The position numbers and the translations under genes were made by a program. From Bifidobacterium platyrrhinorum (GTDB lineage Bacteria; Actinomycetota; Actinomycetes; Actinomycetales; Bifidobacteriaceae), in the NCBI RefSeq assembly GCF_010667645.1, contig NZ_WHZV01000001.1, positions 78,606 through 142,605 on the forward strand: DNA of 64,000 nt, read 5' to 3'. Shown here piece after piece: positions 34,224 through 44,013 of the stretch. How positions within the stretch are numbered: the first letter of the stretch is position 1; every line of letters begins with the position of its first letter. Under the pieces are notes generated by a model that saw nothing but the letters and a program-made list of their open reading frames with translations, was not told the DNA's origin and did not search any database.

Positions 34224-35270
34224 CTAATGGGCGCTTGATTTGGACAATCGCAGGTATCGGTTCGCTATGTCATCGAGCTGAGAGACGATCTGCGGGAACG
34301 GAAGATTAAGATCCAGCGTCCTCGCGGCAATCAGGTTGCCACCCATCGTGTATTCACTGCCGAGCACGATGCCGTCGTCGTTTTTCGCATACAGTAGCAG
34401 TCCTGATACGGCGTTGCCGAGATGCTCCTTTGAGGCCTTGTTCTTGACGTAGGTGAAGATCTGATACAGATTGCTGGAATGTAGTGTCTCCTTGCCGAAG
34501 CGCTGCTGCATGGTATGCGAGTAGTATTTCGCGTCAAGCAGCAGGATACGTCCCGCATAGGTCATGCATACGTCGGAGTGCATGACCGGAAGCCAGGGAT
34601 CGTCGGCGATGACATCCCAGTCAATGTAGGCGGATGTTGTTGTAGCCTGTGGATATTCGTGCTGATAGTAGGAGAGGATGAACTTCTCATACAGGTGACT
34701 CATGCGCTTGTCGTCAAGAAAGTTCATGAGCCGTGGAGCTCCGGTACCAGGCCCGGGCAGCAGTCCCTTGGCAATGAACCAGCAGATGCCGAGCAGCATG
34801 CGATAGGTCTGATTGTTTCGGTCGAAACGGAATCGCCAATCCACCTGTCGCAGATCCACCGTAGACACGTCCGAGAAACAATCCAGGAGACGATGCAGTT
34901 GTCGGTTCCGGTCAGGTCTGATATCGGCGTGCGTGAGCAGGATCGTCGCGGATTTGATGATCCGGTTCATGTCCGTATCGTTGCAGAATACGTCGTACTC
35001 GCATACCAGACGTTTGGATATCGCATTGCGCGGCCGCATGGACTGTACCATGTCGATGCGGCCGCGCACCGTCATCAATGGCTCGGTCGTACGCCGGTAT
35101 TCGTTGCGTAATCCCTGCTTGGCCAGTCGTAATAGTCCTCGGATCATGATGGCCGCGAACAGGTCCGCCGTATTGTCGAACCGTTCTCCAGCCATATCGT
35201 GGTATCCGTCACTGTCCAGTGTTTCGAAATAGTAGGTGAGCATGTGATAGATGTTGCGGATAGGAATCAT
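34224..35270 (-). CDS. mcrC: McrC-like nuclease subunit of a type IV restriction system
   Basis: A 348-residue protein. The N-terminal half is the DUF-like part that docks on the McrB ring; the C-terminal half holds a PD-(D/E)XK nuclease core, with Asp in HSDVCMTYAG (about 233) and LLLDAKYY (Asp 246, Lys 248). It cuts DNA when the McrB partner recognises modified sites. The frame continues 10 codons upstream, but the ATG at 35270 overlaps the mcrB stop as ATGA, the usual coupled arrangement. GC content is visibly lower than that of the neighbours and codons are less biased to G/C in third position, pointing to horizontal acquisition. Confidence 0.9.
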   Translation of the reverse strand: MIPIRNIYHMLTYYFETLDSDGYHDMAGERFDNTADLFAAIMIRGLLRLAKQGLRNEYRRTTEPLMTVRGRIDMVQSMRPRNAISKRLVCEYDVFCNDTDMNRIIKSATILLTHADIRPDRNRQLHRLLDCFSDVSTVDLRQVDWRFRFDRNNQTYRMLLGICWFIAKGLLPGPGTGAPRLMNFLDDKRMSHLYEKFILSYYQHEYPQATTTSAYIDWDVIADDPWLPVMHSDVCMTYAGRILLLDAKYYSHTMQQRFGKETLHSSNLYQIFTYVKNKASKEHLGNAVSGLLLYAKNDDGIVLGSEYTMGGNLIAARTLDLNLPFPQIVSQLDDIANRYLRLSKSSAH

Positions 35271-37426
35271 CGTAATGACTCTTCCAACTGTTCGATCCAC
35301 TTACCGGCCTTCTCCGTCTCGTCGAACCAGTATTCGCGAATCAGAGGTGCAAGTTCGTATCGGATGATGCCTTCGAGGGTGTCTAGGGTGGCGGTCTCCG
35401 CCGTCAGCCCGCACAGAAAACTGTGTCCTATCCTGAAACCTGGGCCGAGAGAGGGGTCCTTGGAGATTGTGTCGTTCAAGGACTTCACGCATGTGACCAA
35501 CGCGGTGAACTGGTCGTTGCCGAGCGAGGCAGCGTATTTCTGGAAACCGGGTATATCGAAACCAGGCTGTAGTTCGATGAACGCGAATCTGCGCCGCAAC
35601 GCATAGTCGATCATCGCTAGGCTGCGGTCGGCGGTATTCATCAGCCCGATGAGATAGAGGTTCGGCGGAACGCTGAACATTTCGTTGCCGTACATCAGCG
35701 GCATGGCGTATCGATCGCCGCGCTTGTCCGCCTCCACAAGCATGAACAGTTCGCCGAAAATGCGGCTTAGATTGCCTCGATTGATTTCGTCGATGATGAA
35801 ATAGTACGCATTGTCCGGATCGGATTCGGCTTTCTTGCAGAATGAGTAGAAGAGCCCTTCGTGCAGTTCGTACCCGGTTTTGGTCGGGCGGTAGCCCATA
35901 ATGAAATCCTCGTACGAATAGCTTTGATGGAACTGCACCATGGCGATTCGGTCTTCGTCCTTCTCCCCGATGATCGACCATGCCAACCGTTTTGCGGCAT
36001 AGGTCTTGCCCACACCCGGCGCGCCCGTGAGAATGATGTTCCGCTTCCGCTGAAGTACGGCACAAATGTCGTCATACTGCTGGCCGTTCATATACACGTC
36101 GTCAAGGAATTGCGTCCGCGAGTAGGATTCCTGTGCGACGATGGGTGTGTCGTCCGTATCCTCGTCCGCGTACAATTCATCCAATTGACGGATTAGTTCG
36201 ATCTTGTCGCTGATGTCGGTCAGCGTCTTACGAGGGGATACCTGACTGTCGATGGAGATGATTCCGAGATTCTTCCAATCGACCATTCGGGCGTTGCGAT
36301 GGTCATCCTCGCGATCCGGATCGTATCGGTAGCCTTCCTTGACGACGCCACGCCCAAGAATTTCGGAAGGCTTTAGTCCTTGATAGGCGAACACCACGTC
36401 TCCCGGCTTCATGATATGGGAAAACTCCCAGATGGCCTTGCTGTTGTTCGTCTGAGTTGTGTCGGAAGGGTAATCGTGTTGAAGCTGCGCCTGGATATCC
36501 TTTCTCGAGGCGATGCTTCTGAAGTTGCCGAGATCGCCCCAGCCAAGGCGCATCATCCCATCCTTGACACATTCATCCCACAGCTCGCCGCGGGGACCCG
36601 GGCGGTATGCCCAGTAGCGGCGGCGGACCGTGTCGTTCCCCGAGAGTTCCTGGGACTTGCGTTGTTTGTTTTGCTGGTTCACGGCCTCGGACTGCGACAT
36701 AGCCTTATCTGACAGTTCCGGAAAGGTTGTGTATTCGTATGAACCTGTGTTGAGAACGGCTCGGCACAGGTCAATCAGATGCATGTAGTCGGTTCCATGC
36801 GGGGTCTCATTCCTGTCGAACAGGAGCTTGGCTTGATTGATGAAATCCTTGGGCATGCATTCGGGCTGACAGAGAAACCACCTGCTGCGCCCATCGAGGG
36901 TGAGATAGTGTTCCGGTCGAATCCAGAACAGACCCATCGTGATGTTCCATTTGATGCCGATTTGTGGCCGCACCTGATCGAAAGCATCGGCAAACCGAGT
37001 TCGGGTCTCGTCGTTCGGGGAATCGGCGAAGTCGAGCGCCGCTTCGAACAGATGCCAAAGATTGTCGATGTCGTGTTCTCCTCGACCGGGTTTGAACCAA
37101 TAGAACGTTGTTTTCTGATTGTTGGCGAGTGGAACGCCGGCGAAAGCATGTGGGACCGGAGCTTTCAGGGCGAACGCATCATGGAGTTTTTGAGCGATGG
37201 CGATGCGGTTCGCCGTGGTAAGACCCCGGTTGAACAAAGCGAAGAAGGTGAACGGGTCCATCTCGACGGTCTCGCCGTCGGTTTCCAGTTTCGGGAGGCC
37301 CATGCCGGCTCCGGCATACGCATTCTTCGCTATGGCATAGAGCTCGGTCCGGCGTGTGCGGTATGCGCGGAGCTCATCCGCCAACTGTGAGTAAAAATCA
37401 ACCCAGGCATATGCATTACCGGTCAT
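35267..37426 (-). CDS. mcrB: McrB-like AAA+ GTPase with internal EVE domain
   Basis: A 719-residue protein. Residues about 1-250 are an N-terminal region that I do not recognise in detail. Residues about 268-395 look like an EVE (PUA-like) reader: it starts RRYWAYRPG and includes KPGDVVFAYQG and ILGRGVVKEGY. Residues about 455-719 form the McrB motor, with Walker A GAPGVGKT (468-475), Walker B YYFIIDEINR (541-550) and the family signature MNTADRS (596-602). EVE domains bind modified cytosine or related bases, so the reader suggests restriction of DNA carrying modified bases. GAGGATTC precedes ATG 37426. The frame is open further upstream, but without RBS. Lower GC than surroundings. Confidence 0.9.
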   Translation of the reverse strand: MTGNAYAWVDFYSQLADELRAYRTRRTELYAIAKNAYAGAGMGLPKLETDGETVEMDPFTFFALFNRGLTTANRIAIAQKLHDAFALKAPVPHAFAGVPLANNQKTTFYWFKPGRGEHDIDNLWHLFEAALDFADSPNDETRTRFADAFDQVRPQIGIKWNITMGLFWIRPEHYLTLDGRSRWFLCQPECMPKDFINQAKLLFDRNETPHGTDYMHLIDLCRAVLNTGSYEYTTFPELSDKAMSQSEAVNQQNKQRKSQELSGNDTVRRRYWAYRPGPRGELWDECVKDGMMRLGWGDLGNFRSIASRKDIQAQLQHDYPSDTTQTNNSKAIWEFSHIMKPGDVVFAYQGLKPSEILGRGVVKEGYRYDPDREDDHRNARMVDWKNLGIISIDSQVSPRKTLTDISDKIELIRQLDELYADEDTDDTPIVAQESYSRTQFLDDVYMNGQQYDDICAVLQRKRNIILTGAPGVGKTYAAKRLAWSIIGEKDEDRIAMVQFHQSYSYEDFIMGYRPTKTGYELHEGLFYSFCKKAESDPDNAYYFIIDEINRGNLSRIFGELFMLVEADKRGDRYAMPLMYGNEMFSVPPNLYLIGLMNTADRSLAMIDYALRRRFAFIELQPGFDIPGFQKYAASLGNDQFTALVTCVKSLNDTISKDPSLGPGFRIGHSFLCGLTAETATLDTLEGIIRYELAPLIREYWFDETEKAGKWIEQLEESLR

Positions 37427-37578
37427 GAATCCTCGTTTCCTGCAGTCAGGGAGTTGGTCGGCGGCCATTGCCGATACTGCACATGGTATCTCGGCGGCTT
37501 TGTTTGGATGCATACGGATTGTGTTTTCTTCGGCATTTCGAGCGGGGTAAGACCGGGCTGGGAAATCGACAAATAGCA

Positions 37579-37613
37579 GGGGGGTGTCTTCCGTAATGCA
37601 GAAGACACCCCCC
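37579..37613 (-). terminator. Terminator of the purC-purL operon
   Basis: GGGGGGTGTCTTC (37579-37591) pairs with GAAGACACCCCCC (37601-37613). It lies about 40 bases after purL and well before mcrB, separating the two units. Confidence 0.85.
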
Positions 37614-37651
37614 CTGTCGTGTTTCACGGCGGCTGAGAAGCCGCTACCCGA

Positions 37652-40600
37652 TCAGGCGGCGAAGTACTCGACGCCGGCCTCGAAGATCGGCTGGTACTTG
37701 TCGCCGGGCACGTTCACGTACAGGCCGTTGCCGGAACGCTCCGAGTGGCCCATCTTGCCGAACACGCGGCCGTCCGGGCTGGTGATGCCCTCGATGGCGA
37801 GCATCGAGCCGTTCGGGTTGACGTCCAGGTCCATGCCGGGCACGCCCGCCTCGCTCACGTACTGCGTGGCGATCTGGCCGTTGGCCTTGAGGCGCGCCAG
37901 CGTCTCGTCGGAGGCGACGAAACGGCCCTCGCCGTGGGAGATCGCGACCGTGTGCACGTCGCCCACGCTGGTCTTCGCGAGCCACGGGGACAGGTCGGAG
38001 GCGACACGCGTGCGCACGAGGCGGCTCTGGTGGCGGCCGATCGTGTTGAACGTCAGCGTCGGGCAGGTGGCGTCCATGTCGACGATGTCGCCGAACGGCA
38101 CCAGACCCAGCTTGATGAGCGCCTGGAAGCCGTTGCAGATGCCGAGCATCAGGCCGTCGCGGTTCTTGAGCAGGTCGCGCACCGCCTCGGTGACGGCGGG
38201 GGCGCGGAAGAACGCGGTGATGAACTTGGCGGAGCCGTCCGGCTCGTCGCCGCCCGAGAAGCCGCCCGGGATCATCACGATCTGGCTCTTGCCGATCTCC
38301 TCGATCAGCTTGGCGGTGGACTCGGCCACCGCGGCCGGCGTGAGGTTGTTGACGATCAGCGTGTGCGCCTCGGCGCCCGCGCGTTCGAACGCGGCGGCCG
38401 AATCGTACTCGCAGTTGTTGCCCGGGAACACGGGGATGATGACGCGCGGGCGCGCCACGCCGGAACCCACGTACACGGTCTTCTTCACGCCGGCCTCGGC
38501 CGCGTGGAAGTCGATCGTCTCGACGGTCTCGGTCTTCTCCGCGCCGCGCGAACGGTACGGGAACACGGATTCGATGCCGCCCTCCCACGCGTCCTGCGTG
38601 GCCGCGAGGTCGAGCGTCTCGCCGGCGGCCGTGAACTCGTAGGCCTCGGTGGTCACGCCGATCTCGCCGACCTCGACCAGGTTGGAGACGGCCGGGATCT
38701 TCTCGTTGTCCTTGAGCTCGACGATGAACGAGCCGTACGCCGGCTTGAACAGGTCGTCCAGCGTGATGCCGTCGTTCAGGGCCAGGCCGATGCCGTTGCC
38801 CACGGTCATCTTGAACAGCGCCTCGGCGGTGCCGCCGTAGCCCGGCGTGGAGACGGCCAGCGCGGTGCCGAAGTCGGTGAGCTCCTCGACCAGGCCGAAC
38901 GCGTCGAGCAGCGCGTCCTTGTCCGGTGTGATGCCGTCGGCCAGATAGCGCGGCGCGATGCGCACGATGCGGTGGCCGGCGCCCTTGAACTCGGGGGAGG
39001 TGGCGCGCTTCATGTCGCCCACGGCCACGGCGAAGGAGATCAGGGTCGGCGGCACGTCGAGGTCCTCGAACGAGCCGGACATGGAGTCCTTGCCGCCGAT
39101 CGCGCCGGCGCCGAGGTCGATCTGCGCCATCAGCGCGCCGAGCACGGCGGCCATCGGCTTGCCCCAGCGTTCCGGCTCGTCGCGCAGCTTCTCGAAGTAC
39201 TCCTGGAAGCTCAGGTACGCCTTCTCATGCTCGAAGCCGGCGGCGACCAGCTTGGCGAGCGATTCGACGACGGACAGGTACGCGCCGGTGAACTGGTTCT
39301 TCTCCATGATGTACGGGTTGAAGCCCCAGGCCATCGCGGAGGCGGTGGTGGTCTCGCCGAACACGGGGAGCTTGGCGACCATCGCCTCGTTCGGGGTGAG
39401 CTGCCTGACGCCGCCGAACGGCATGAGCACGGTGCCCGCGCCGATCGTCGAGTCGAAGCGCTCCGACAGGCCCTTGTTGGAGGCCACGTTGAGGTCGGTG
39501 ACCAGGGCGTGCATGCGCTCGGCCAGCGTACCGGTCGTCCATGCGGACGGCACCGAGTACGCCTGCTGCGCCTCGATGTGCACGGCCTGGTGCTTCGGCG
39601 CGCCGTTGGAGGCGAGGAACTCGCGGGTGAGGTTCACGATCTCGTCGCCGTTCCAGGTCATCACCATGCGCGGATCCTCGGTCACGGTGGCGATCACCGT
39701 GGCTTCGAGGTTCTCCTCGCGCGCGTAGCCGAGGAACTCGTCGACGTCCTCGGCGGCCACGTCGACGGCCATGCGCTCCTGCGATTCGGAGATCGCCAGC
39801 TCGGTGCCGTCGAGGCCCTCGTACTTCTTCGGGACGGTGTTGAGGTCCACGTACAGGCCGTCGGCCAGCTCGCCGACCGCCACGGACACGCCGCCCGCGC
39901 CGAAGTCGTTGCAGCGCTTGATGAGACGGCACGCGTCGCCGCGGCGGAACAGGCGCTGCAGCTTGCGCTCGACCGGCGCGTTGCCCTTCTGCACCTCGGC
40001 GCCGTCGAGTTCGAGCGATTCGACGTTGTGGGCCTTGGAGGCGCCCGTCGCGCCGCCGATGCCGTCGCGTCCGGTGCGCCCGCCCAGCAGGATGATCCTG
40101 TCGCCCGGGGCCGGGGTCTCGCGGCGCACGTGGTCGGCCGGGGTGGCGGCCACGACCGCGCCCACCTCCATGCGCTTGGCCACGTAGCCCGGGTGGTAGA
40201 TCTCGTCGACCTGGCCGGTGGCGAGGCCGATCTGGTTGCCGTAGGACGAGTAGCCGGCGGCCGCGGTGGTCACGAGCTTGCGCTGGGGGAGCTTGCCCTC
40301 GAGCGTCTCGGAGACCGGCACGGTCGGGTCGGCGGCGCCGGTCACGCGCATCGCCTGGTACACGTAGGAGCGGCCCGACAGGGGGTCGCGGATGCAGCCG
40401 CCGATGCAGGTGGCGGCGCCGCCGAACGGCTCGATCTCGGTCGGGTGGTTGTGGGTCTCGTTCTTGAACAGGAACAGCCAGTCCTGCTGCTCGCCGTCGA
40501 CGTCCACCTTCACCTTGACGGTGCAGGCGTTGATCTCCTCGCTCTCGTCGAGGCCGGTGAGGATGCCGTTCTTCTTGAGCCACTTCGCGCCGATCGTGCC

Positions 40601-41404
40601 CATGTCCATCAGGCACAGGGGCTTCTCGTCGCGGCCGAGCTCGTGGCGCAGCTCGAGGTAGCGCTCGAACGCGGCCTTGACGACCTCGTCGTCGATGGCG
40701 ACGTCGGTCAGGATCGTGCCGAACGTCGTGTGGCGGCAGTGGTCGGACCAGTAGGTGTCGATGACCTTGATCTCGGTGATCGTGGGCTCGCGGCCCGCCT
40801 CGGCGAAGTACTTCTGGCAGAACTCGAGGTCCGCGAGGTCCATGGCGAGGCCGCGCTCGTCGATGAACCGCTGGCCGGCCTCGGCGTCCATCTCGTTGAA
40901 TCCGGCGATGACCTCGACCTTGCCGGGGGTCGGCACGGCGGTCTTCAGCGTCTCCTTGGTCTCGAGGGACGCCTCGCGCGCCTCGACCGGGTTGATGACG
41001 TAACGCTTGATCGCCTCGACGTCCGCCTCGGTCAGGTCGCCTTCGAGGGCGTACAGCTTGGCGGAGCGCACGGTGGGGCGCTCGCCCTGCGAGATGAGCT
41101 GGATGCATTCGCTGGCGGAGTCGGCGCGCTGGTCGAACTGGCCGGGCAGGAACTCGGTGGCGAACACCTTCGCCGCGCCGAAGTCGGGCAGGTCGTTGGT
41201 GACGTCGTCCACCTGGGGCTCGCTGAACACGGTGGGCGTGGCCTGGGCGAACAGTTCGGCGCTGATGCCCTCCACGTCGTAGCGGTTCACGATGCGCACG
41301 GACTTCAGGCCGGCGATGCCGAGGATGGTCTTCAGTTCGCCTGCGAGCTGAAGGGCCTCGACGTCGAATCCGGGCTTCTTCTCCACGTACACGCGGAAAA
41401 CCAT
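37652..41404 (-). CDS. purL: Phosphoribosylformylglycinamidine synthase (large, single-chain)
   Basis: A 1250-residue FGAM synthase that joins, in one chain, the parts that other Gram-positives split into PurS, PurL and PurQ. The N-terminal PurS-like region (residues 1-80, MVFRVYVEKKPGF) and the two AIR-synthetase-like halves are followed by the glutaminase domain at about 1000-1250. The latter has the nucleophile in GICNGFQALIKLG and the His/Glu dyad near ISHGEGRFVA. AAAGGA lies 10 bases before the ATG. It follows purC with a 101-base gap that contains a strong hairpin. The large size is normal for bifidobacteria and proteobacteria. Confidence 0.97.
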   Translation of the reverse strand: MVFRVYVEKKPGFDVEALQLAGELKTILGIAGLKSVRIVNRYDVEGISAELFAQATPTVFSEPQVDDVTNDLPDFGAAKVFATEFLPGQFDQRADSASECIQLISQGERPTVRSAKLYALEGDLTEADVEAIKRYVINPVEAREASLETKETLKTAVPTPGKVEVIAGFNEMDAEAGQRFIDERGLAMDLADLEFCQKYFAEAGREPTITEIKVIDTYWSDHCRHTTFGTILTDVAIDDEVVKAAFERYLELRHELGRDEKPLCLMDMGTIGAKWLKKNGILTGLDESEEINACTVKVKVDVDGEQQDWLFLFKNETHNHPTEIEPFGGAATCIGGCIRDPLSGRSYVYQAMRVTGAADPTVPVSETLEGKLPQRKLVTTAAAGYSSYGNQIGLATGQVDEIYHPGYVAKRMEVGAVVAATPADHVRRETPAPGDRIILLGGRTGRDGIGGATGASKAHNVESLELDGAEVQKGNAPVERKLQRLFRRGDACRLIKRCNDFGAGGVSVAVGELADGLYVDLNTVPKKYEGLDGTELAISESQERMAVDVAAEDVDEFLGYAREENLEATVIATVTEDPRMVMTWNGDEIVNLTREFLASNGAPKHQAVHIEAQQAYSVPSAWTTGTLAERMHALVTDLNVASNKGLSERFDSTIGAGTVLMPFGGVRQLTPNEAMVAKLPVFGETTTASAMAWGFNPYIMEKNQFTGAYLSVVESLAKLVAAGFEHEKAYLSFQEYFEKLRDEPERWGKPMAAVLGALMAQIDLGAGAIGGKDSMSGSFEDLDVPPTLISFAVAVGDMKRATSPEFKGAGHRIVRIAPRYLADGITPDKDALLDAFGLVEELTDFGTALAVSTPGYGGTAEALFKMTVGNGIGLALNDGITLDDLFKPAYGSFIVELKDNEKIPAVSNLVEVGEIGVTTEAYEFTAAGETLDLAATQDAWEGGIESVFPYRSRGAEKTETVETIDFHAAEAGVKKTVYVGSGVARPRVIIPVFPGNNCEYDSAAAFERAGAEAHTLIVNNLTPAAVAESTAKLIEEIGKSQIVMIPGGFSGGDEPDGSAKFITAFFRAPAVTEAVRDLLKNRDGLMLGICNGFQALIKLGLVPFGDIVDMDATCPTLTFNTIGRHQSRLVRTRVASDLSPWLAKTSVGDVHTVAISHGEGRFVASDETLARLKANGQIATQYVSEAGVPGMDLDVNPNGSMLAIEGITSPDGRVFGKMGHSERSGNGLYVNVPGDKYQPIFEAGVEYFAA

Positions 41405-41468
41405 GGGGTCCTGGTCCTTTCTGTGATTCGGTAAGGATTGGATGGGGTTGGGTTCGTTGGCAAAAGAG

Positions 41469-41499
41469 ATATGGCTCCCCTTTCAAAGGGGAGCCATAT
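41469..41499. promoter_or_regulatory. Intercistronic hairpin between purC and purL
   Basis: ATATGGCTCCCCTTT (41469-41483) pairs with AAAGGGGAGCCATAT (41485-41499). The stem core GGCTCCCCT equals that between purM and purD. The repeat in two pur operons suggests selection for a shared post-transcriptional signal, perhaps a processing or attenuation site. Confidence 0.7.
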
Positions 41500-41505
41500 G
41501 CGATG

Positions 41506-42258
41506 TCACTCGGCGCGCTCGATGCCCTCGGCCTCGGCCAGCTTGACCAGACGGCCGTAGATCTCCTCGTACGCGGGGATGATGTTGCCCAGGTCGCGGC
41601 GGAACAGGTCCTTGTCGAGGTGCTCGATCTTGCCGGACTTGTCCTTGAGGTCCCACAGGCGGCAGGTGTCCGGGGTGATCTCGTCGGCGAGCAGGATGGT
41701 GCCGTCGGAGGTCTTGCCCTCCTCGATCTTGAAGTCGACGAGCTGCACGTCGATCTTGGAGAAGATGTCCTTCAGGCCCTCGTTGACGGCGCGGGCGATG
41801 CGGGAGATCTCGGCCAGCTCCTCCTCGGAGGCGAGGCCGAGGGCCACGATGCCGTCGTCGTTGATGAACGGGTCGCCCAGATCATCGGACTTGAGGCAGA
41901 ACTCGAGGATCGGCTTCTTGAGCGGGGTGCCCTCCTCGACGCCGTAGCGCTTGGCGAAGGAGCCGGCCGCGGTGTTGCGCATGATGATCTCGAGCGGGTA
42001 CATGTCCATCTTCTTCACCAGCTGCTCGGTGTCGGACAGACGCTTGATGAAGTGGCTCTCCACGCCGCGCGCCTTGAGCAGGTCGAAGATGACGGAGGTG
42101 ATGTGGTTGTTCAGGTTGGCCTTGCCTTCGATCTGGGCCTTCTTCGCGCCGTTGCCGGCGGTCGCCTGATTCATGTATTCGACCCACAGCACGTCGGGGT
42201 CGTCGGTTGCGTACATCTTCTTGGCCTTGCCCTTGTAGAGCATTTCCAGTTTCTCCAT
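41506..42258 (-). CDS. purC: SAICAR synthetase
   Basis: A 250-residue enzyme that couples CAIR with aspartate using ATP. It opens [20 protein letters not shown], typical of bacterial PurC, and has [19 protein letters not shown] (about 85-104) and LVDFKIEEG (about 176). Length is standard. The frame is open for hundreds of codons upstream, but only this ATG, with GGCGAG ahead, gives a PurC start. It is the first gene of purC-purL. The 19-base pur element lies 50 bases before the start. Confidence 0.97.
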   Translation of the reverse strand: MEKLEMLYKGKAKKMYATDDPDVLWVEYMNQATAGNGAKKAQIEGKANLNNHITSVIFDLLKARGVESHFIKRLSDTEQLVKKMDMYPLEIIMRNTAAGSFAKRYGVEEGTPLKKPILEFCLKSDDLGDPFINDDGIVALGLASEEELAEISRIARAVNEGLKDIFSKIDVQLVDFKIEEGKTSDGTILLADEITPDTCRLWDLKDKSGKIEHLDKDLFRRDLGNIIPAYEEIYGRLVKLAEAEGIERAE

Positions 42259-42307
42259 TACTCGCCTTTCAGGAGTGGAATATCTGGGTGAACTAACGGT
42301 AAAAGGG

Positions 42308-42326
42308 TACCAATCGCCGGCTACAT
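42308..42326 (-). promoter_or_regulatory. Shared pur promoter element (purC copy)
   Basis: This is the second occurrence of the 19-base sequence ATGTAGCCGGCGATTGGTA (minus strand), identical to that before purF. A -10-like TACCCT overlaps the 3' end, followed in both loci by a GTTAG about ten bases further on. Confidence 0.7.
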
Positions 42327-42407
42327 GCAACACACGACCGCGGCGGATCGGCCCCGACGGGTCCCACGACGGAACGGGGCGGGAGCGGATGCGCGTGCGC
42401 GGGGACG

Positions 42408-43709
42408 CTACCGCACCTCGATCGTCAGCGCGTCGGCGACGCGGCCCGCCCTGGCGCGTGCGTCGGCCTCGTCCCCGCCGACCGCCAGCGCGACGGCCAT
42501 GCGGCGGTGTCCGTGCACCTCCGGCTTGGCGAAGACGCGCAGGTCCGTGCCCGGCTCGGCGAGCGCACGGTCGAGTCCCGAGAACTCCGCCTCGCCGTCG
42601 CCGGCGATCACGATCGCGTGGCTGGCGGCCACCGCGCCCGCCGGCAGCGCGAGCGCGACGTGACCTTCCGTGACCGGCAGGCCGAGGATCGCGCGCGCGT
42701 GCAGCGCGAACTCGCTCAGACGCTGCGAGGCCATCGTCACCATGCCCGTGTCGTGCGGGCGCGGCGACACCTCGTTGAACAGGACCGAACCGTCGGTCAG
42801 CACGAACAGTTCCACGCCGAACACGCCCCAGCCGGTCTCGCCGCTCTCCTTCGCCTTCGCGACAAGCCCCTCGACGGCCGTGCGGGCGATGCGGCCCGCC
42901 TCGGCCAGCACGCCGTCGCCCGCCGCGGCCGGCTGCCACGACTCGCGGTAGTCGCCCGACTCCTGACGCTGCCCGATCGGCGCGCACGTCACGATGCCCG
43001 CGCTCGACGAGACCGTCAGCACGGTCAGCTCGTAGTCGAGCGGCGCCAACGCCTCGACGATCACGCGCGACACGTCGCCCTCGCCTGCGGCGCGACGGCC
43101 CTCCTGCGCCTCCGTCCATGCCGCGTCGATCGCGTCCGCCTCGCGCACGACCGACTGGCCGTGACCGGACGAGCTCATCACCGGCTTGACGACGCACGGA
43201 TAGCCGACCTCGCCGGCGCCCGTGCGCAGCTCCTCCAGGGAGCCCGCGAAACGGTACGGCGTGGTCGGCAGCCCCAGCTCCTCGTGCGCGATGACACGCA
43301 GGCGCTCGCGGTCCATGCAGATCGCCGCGATCTCCGCGCTCGGCACCACCTGCACTCCGCGGGCCGCCGCATCGGCCAGCTCGGACGTGGCGATCGCCTC
43401 CACCTCGGGCACGACGATGTCCGGCCTCACCTCGTCGAACAGGGCGCGCAGCCGGGCGGCGTCCGCCATGTCGAGCACGCGGGACTCATGCGCCACCTGC
43501 TGGGCGGGCGCGCCCGCATACGAGTCGGCGGCGCACACCCACGCTCCCAGGCGCATGAGCTCAATCGTCACCTCCTTGCCGAGCTCTCCCGAGCCGAGGA
43601 ACAGCACGCGCGTCGGCCGCGCGCCCAGCGGCGTGCCCAGCACGCTGCGGGGGGAGGGGGAGGGGAAGGAGGACAGGGAATCATTGGCAGTGTTCACGCT
43701 ATCGGTCAT
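42408..43709 (-). CDS. purT: Formate-dependent GAR transformylase (PurT)
   Basis: A 433-residue ATP-grasp enzyme that formylates GAR with free formate and ATP, replacing folate-dependent PurN. The sequence after a 30-residue Ser/Pro-rich N-terminus reads [20 protein letters not shown], a typical PurT start. The ATP-grasp segment has [17 protein letters not shown] near residue 175 and the metal site [15 protein letters not shown] around 314. The N-terminal stretch is encoded by a G-rich tract with two G6 runs (43649 onward). RBS is weak. It ends 150 bases before purC; the pur element lies in that gap, so the two genes are probably separate units. Confidence 0.95.
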   Translation of the reverse strand: MTDSVNTANDSLSSFPSPSPRSVLGTPLGARPTRVLFLGSGELGKEVTIELMRLGAWVCAADSYAGAPAQQVAHESRVLDMADAARLRALFDEVRPDIVVPEVEAIATSELADAAARGVQVVPSAEIAAICMDRERLRVIAHEELGLPTTPYRFAGSLEELRTGAGEVGYPCVVKPVMSSSGHGQSVVREADAIDAAWTEAQEGRRAAGEGDVSRVIVEALAPLDYELTVLTVSSSAGIVTCAPIGQRQESGDYRESWQPAAAGDGVLAEAGRIARTAVEGLVAKAKESGETGWGVFGVELFVLTDGSVLFNEVSPRPHDTGMVTMASQRLSEFALHARAILGLPVTEGHVALALPAGAVAASHAIVIAGDGEAEFSGLDRALAEPGTDLRVFAKPEVHGHRRMAVALAVGGDEADARARAGRVADALTIEVR

Positions 43710-44013
43710 GGGTCACATTCTCGCATCGACTCCCGATGAGGCGCGCCGGCACGTCGCGCCGTCGCCGGCCCATGGGGACGGGCGCGGTCCGCCGCGCCGT
43801 ACGCCGCGCTGTCCTCCGGCCCATGGGACCGCGGGAACGGTCACGGAACGTTCACCGGCGTGCGGCGCGTTGATAACGCCCCATAAATACCGCGTATAGA
43901 CACGCCGTTGCCGTCCGCCGGCGTGCGGCGTACGGTGAATGTCACCGATCGGTTGGGAATAAACGATCGGGCCAACGTTTTTCTTTCGGGGAACAACAGG
44001 TAGGGAGTCTTGG
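43710..44013. other. Intergenic gap between divergent purT and aminotransferase genes
   Basis: These 304 bases separate divergent genes and should contain both promoters. No gene is supported. An AT-richer spot near 43880-43900 (CCCATAAATACCGCG) and the paired CGATCG blocks at 43950-43971 are the only visible features; no promoter could be assigned with confidence. Confidence 0.5.

Noticed and set aside
37745-41434. Open frame of 1229 residues on the plus strand over purL
   Set aside because: Antisense shadow of purL with composition dominated by Ala, Gly, Val, Leu, Arg and His; no domain is recognisable.
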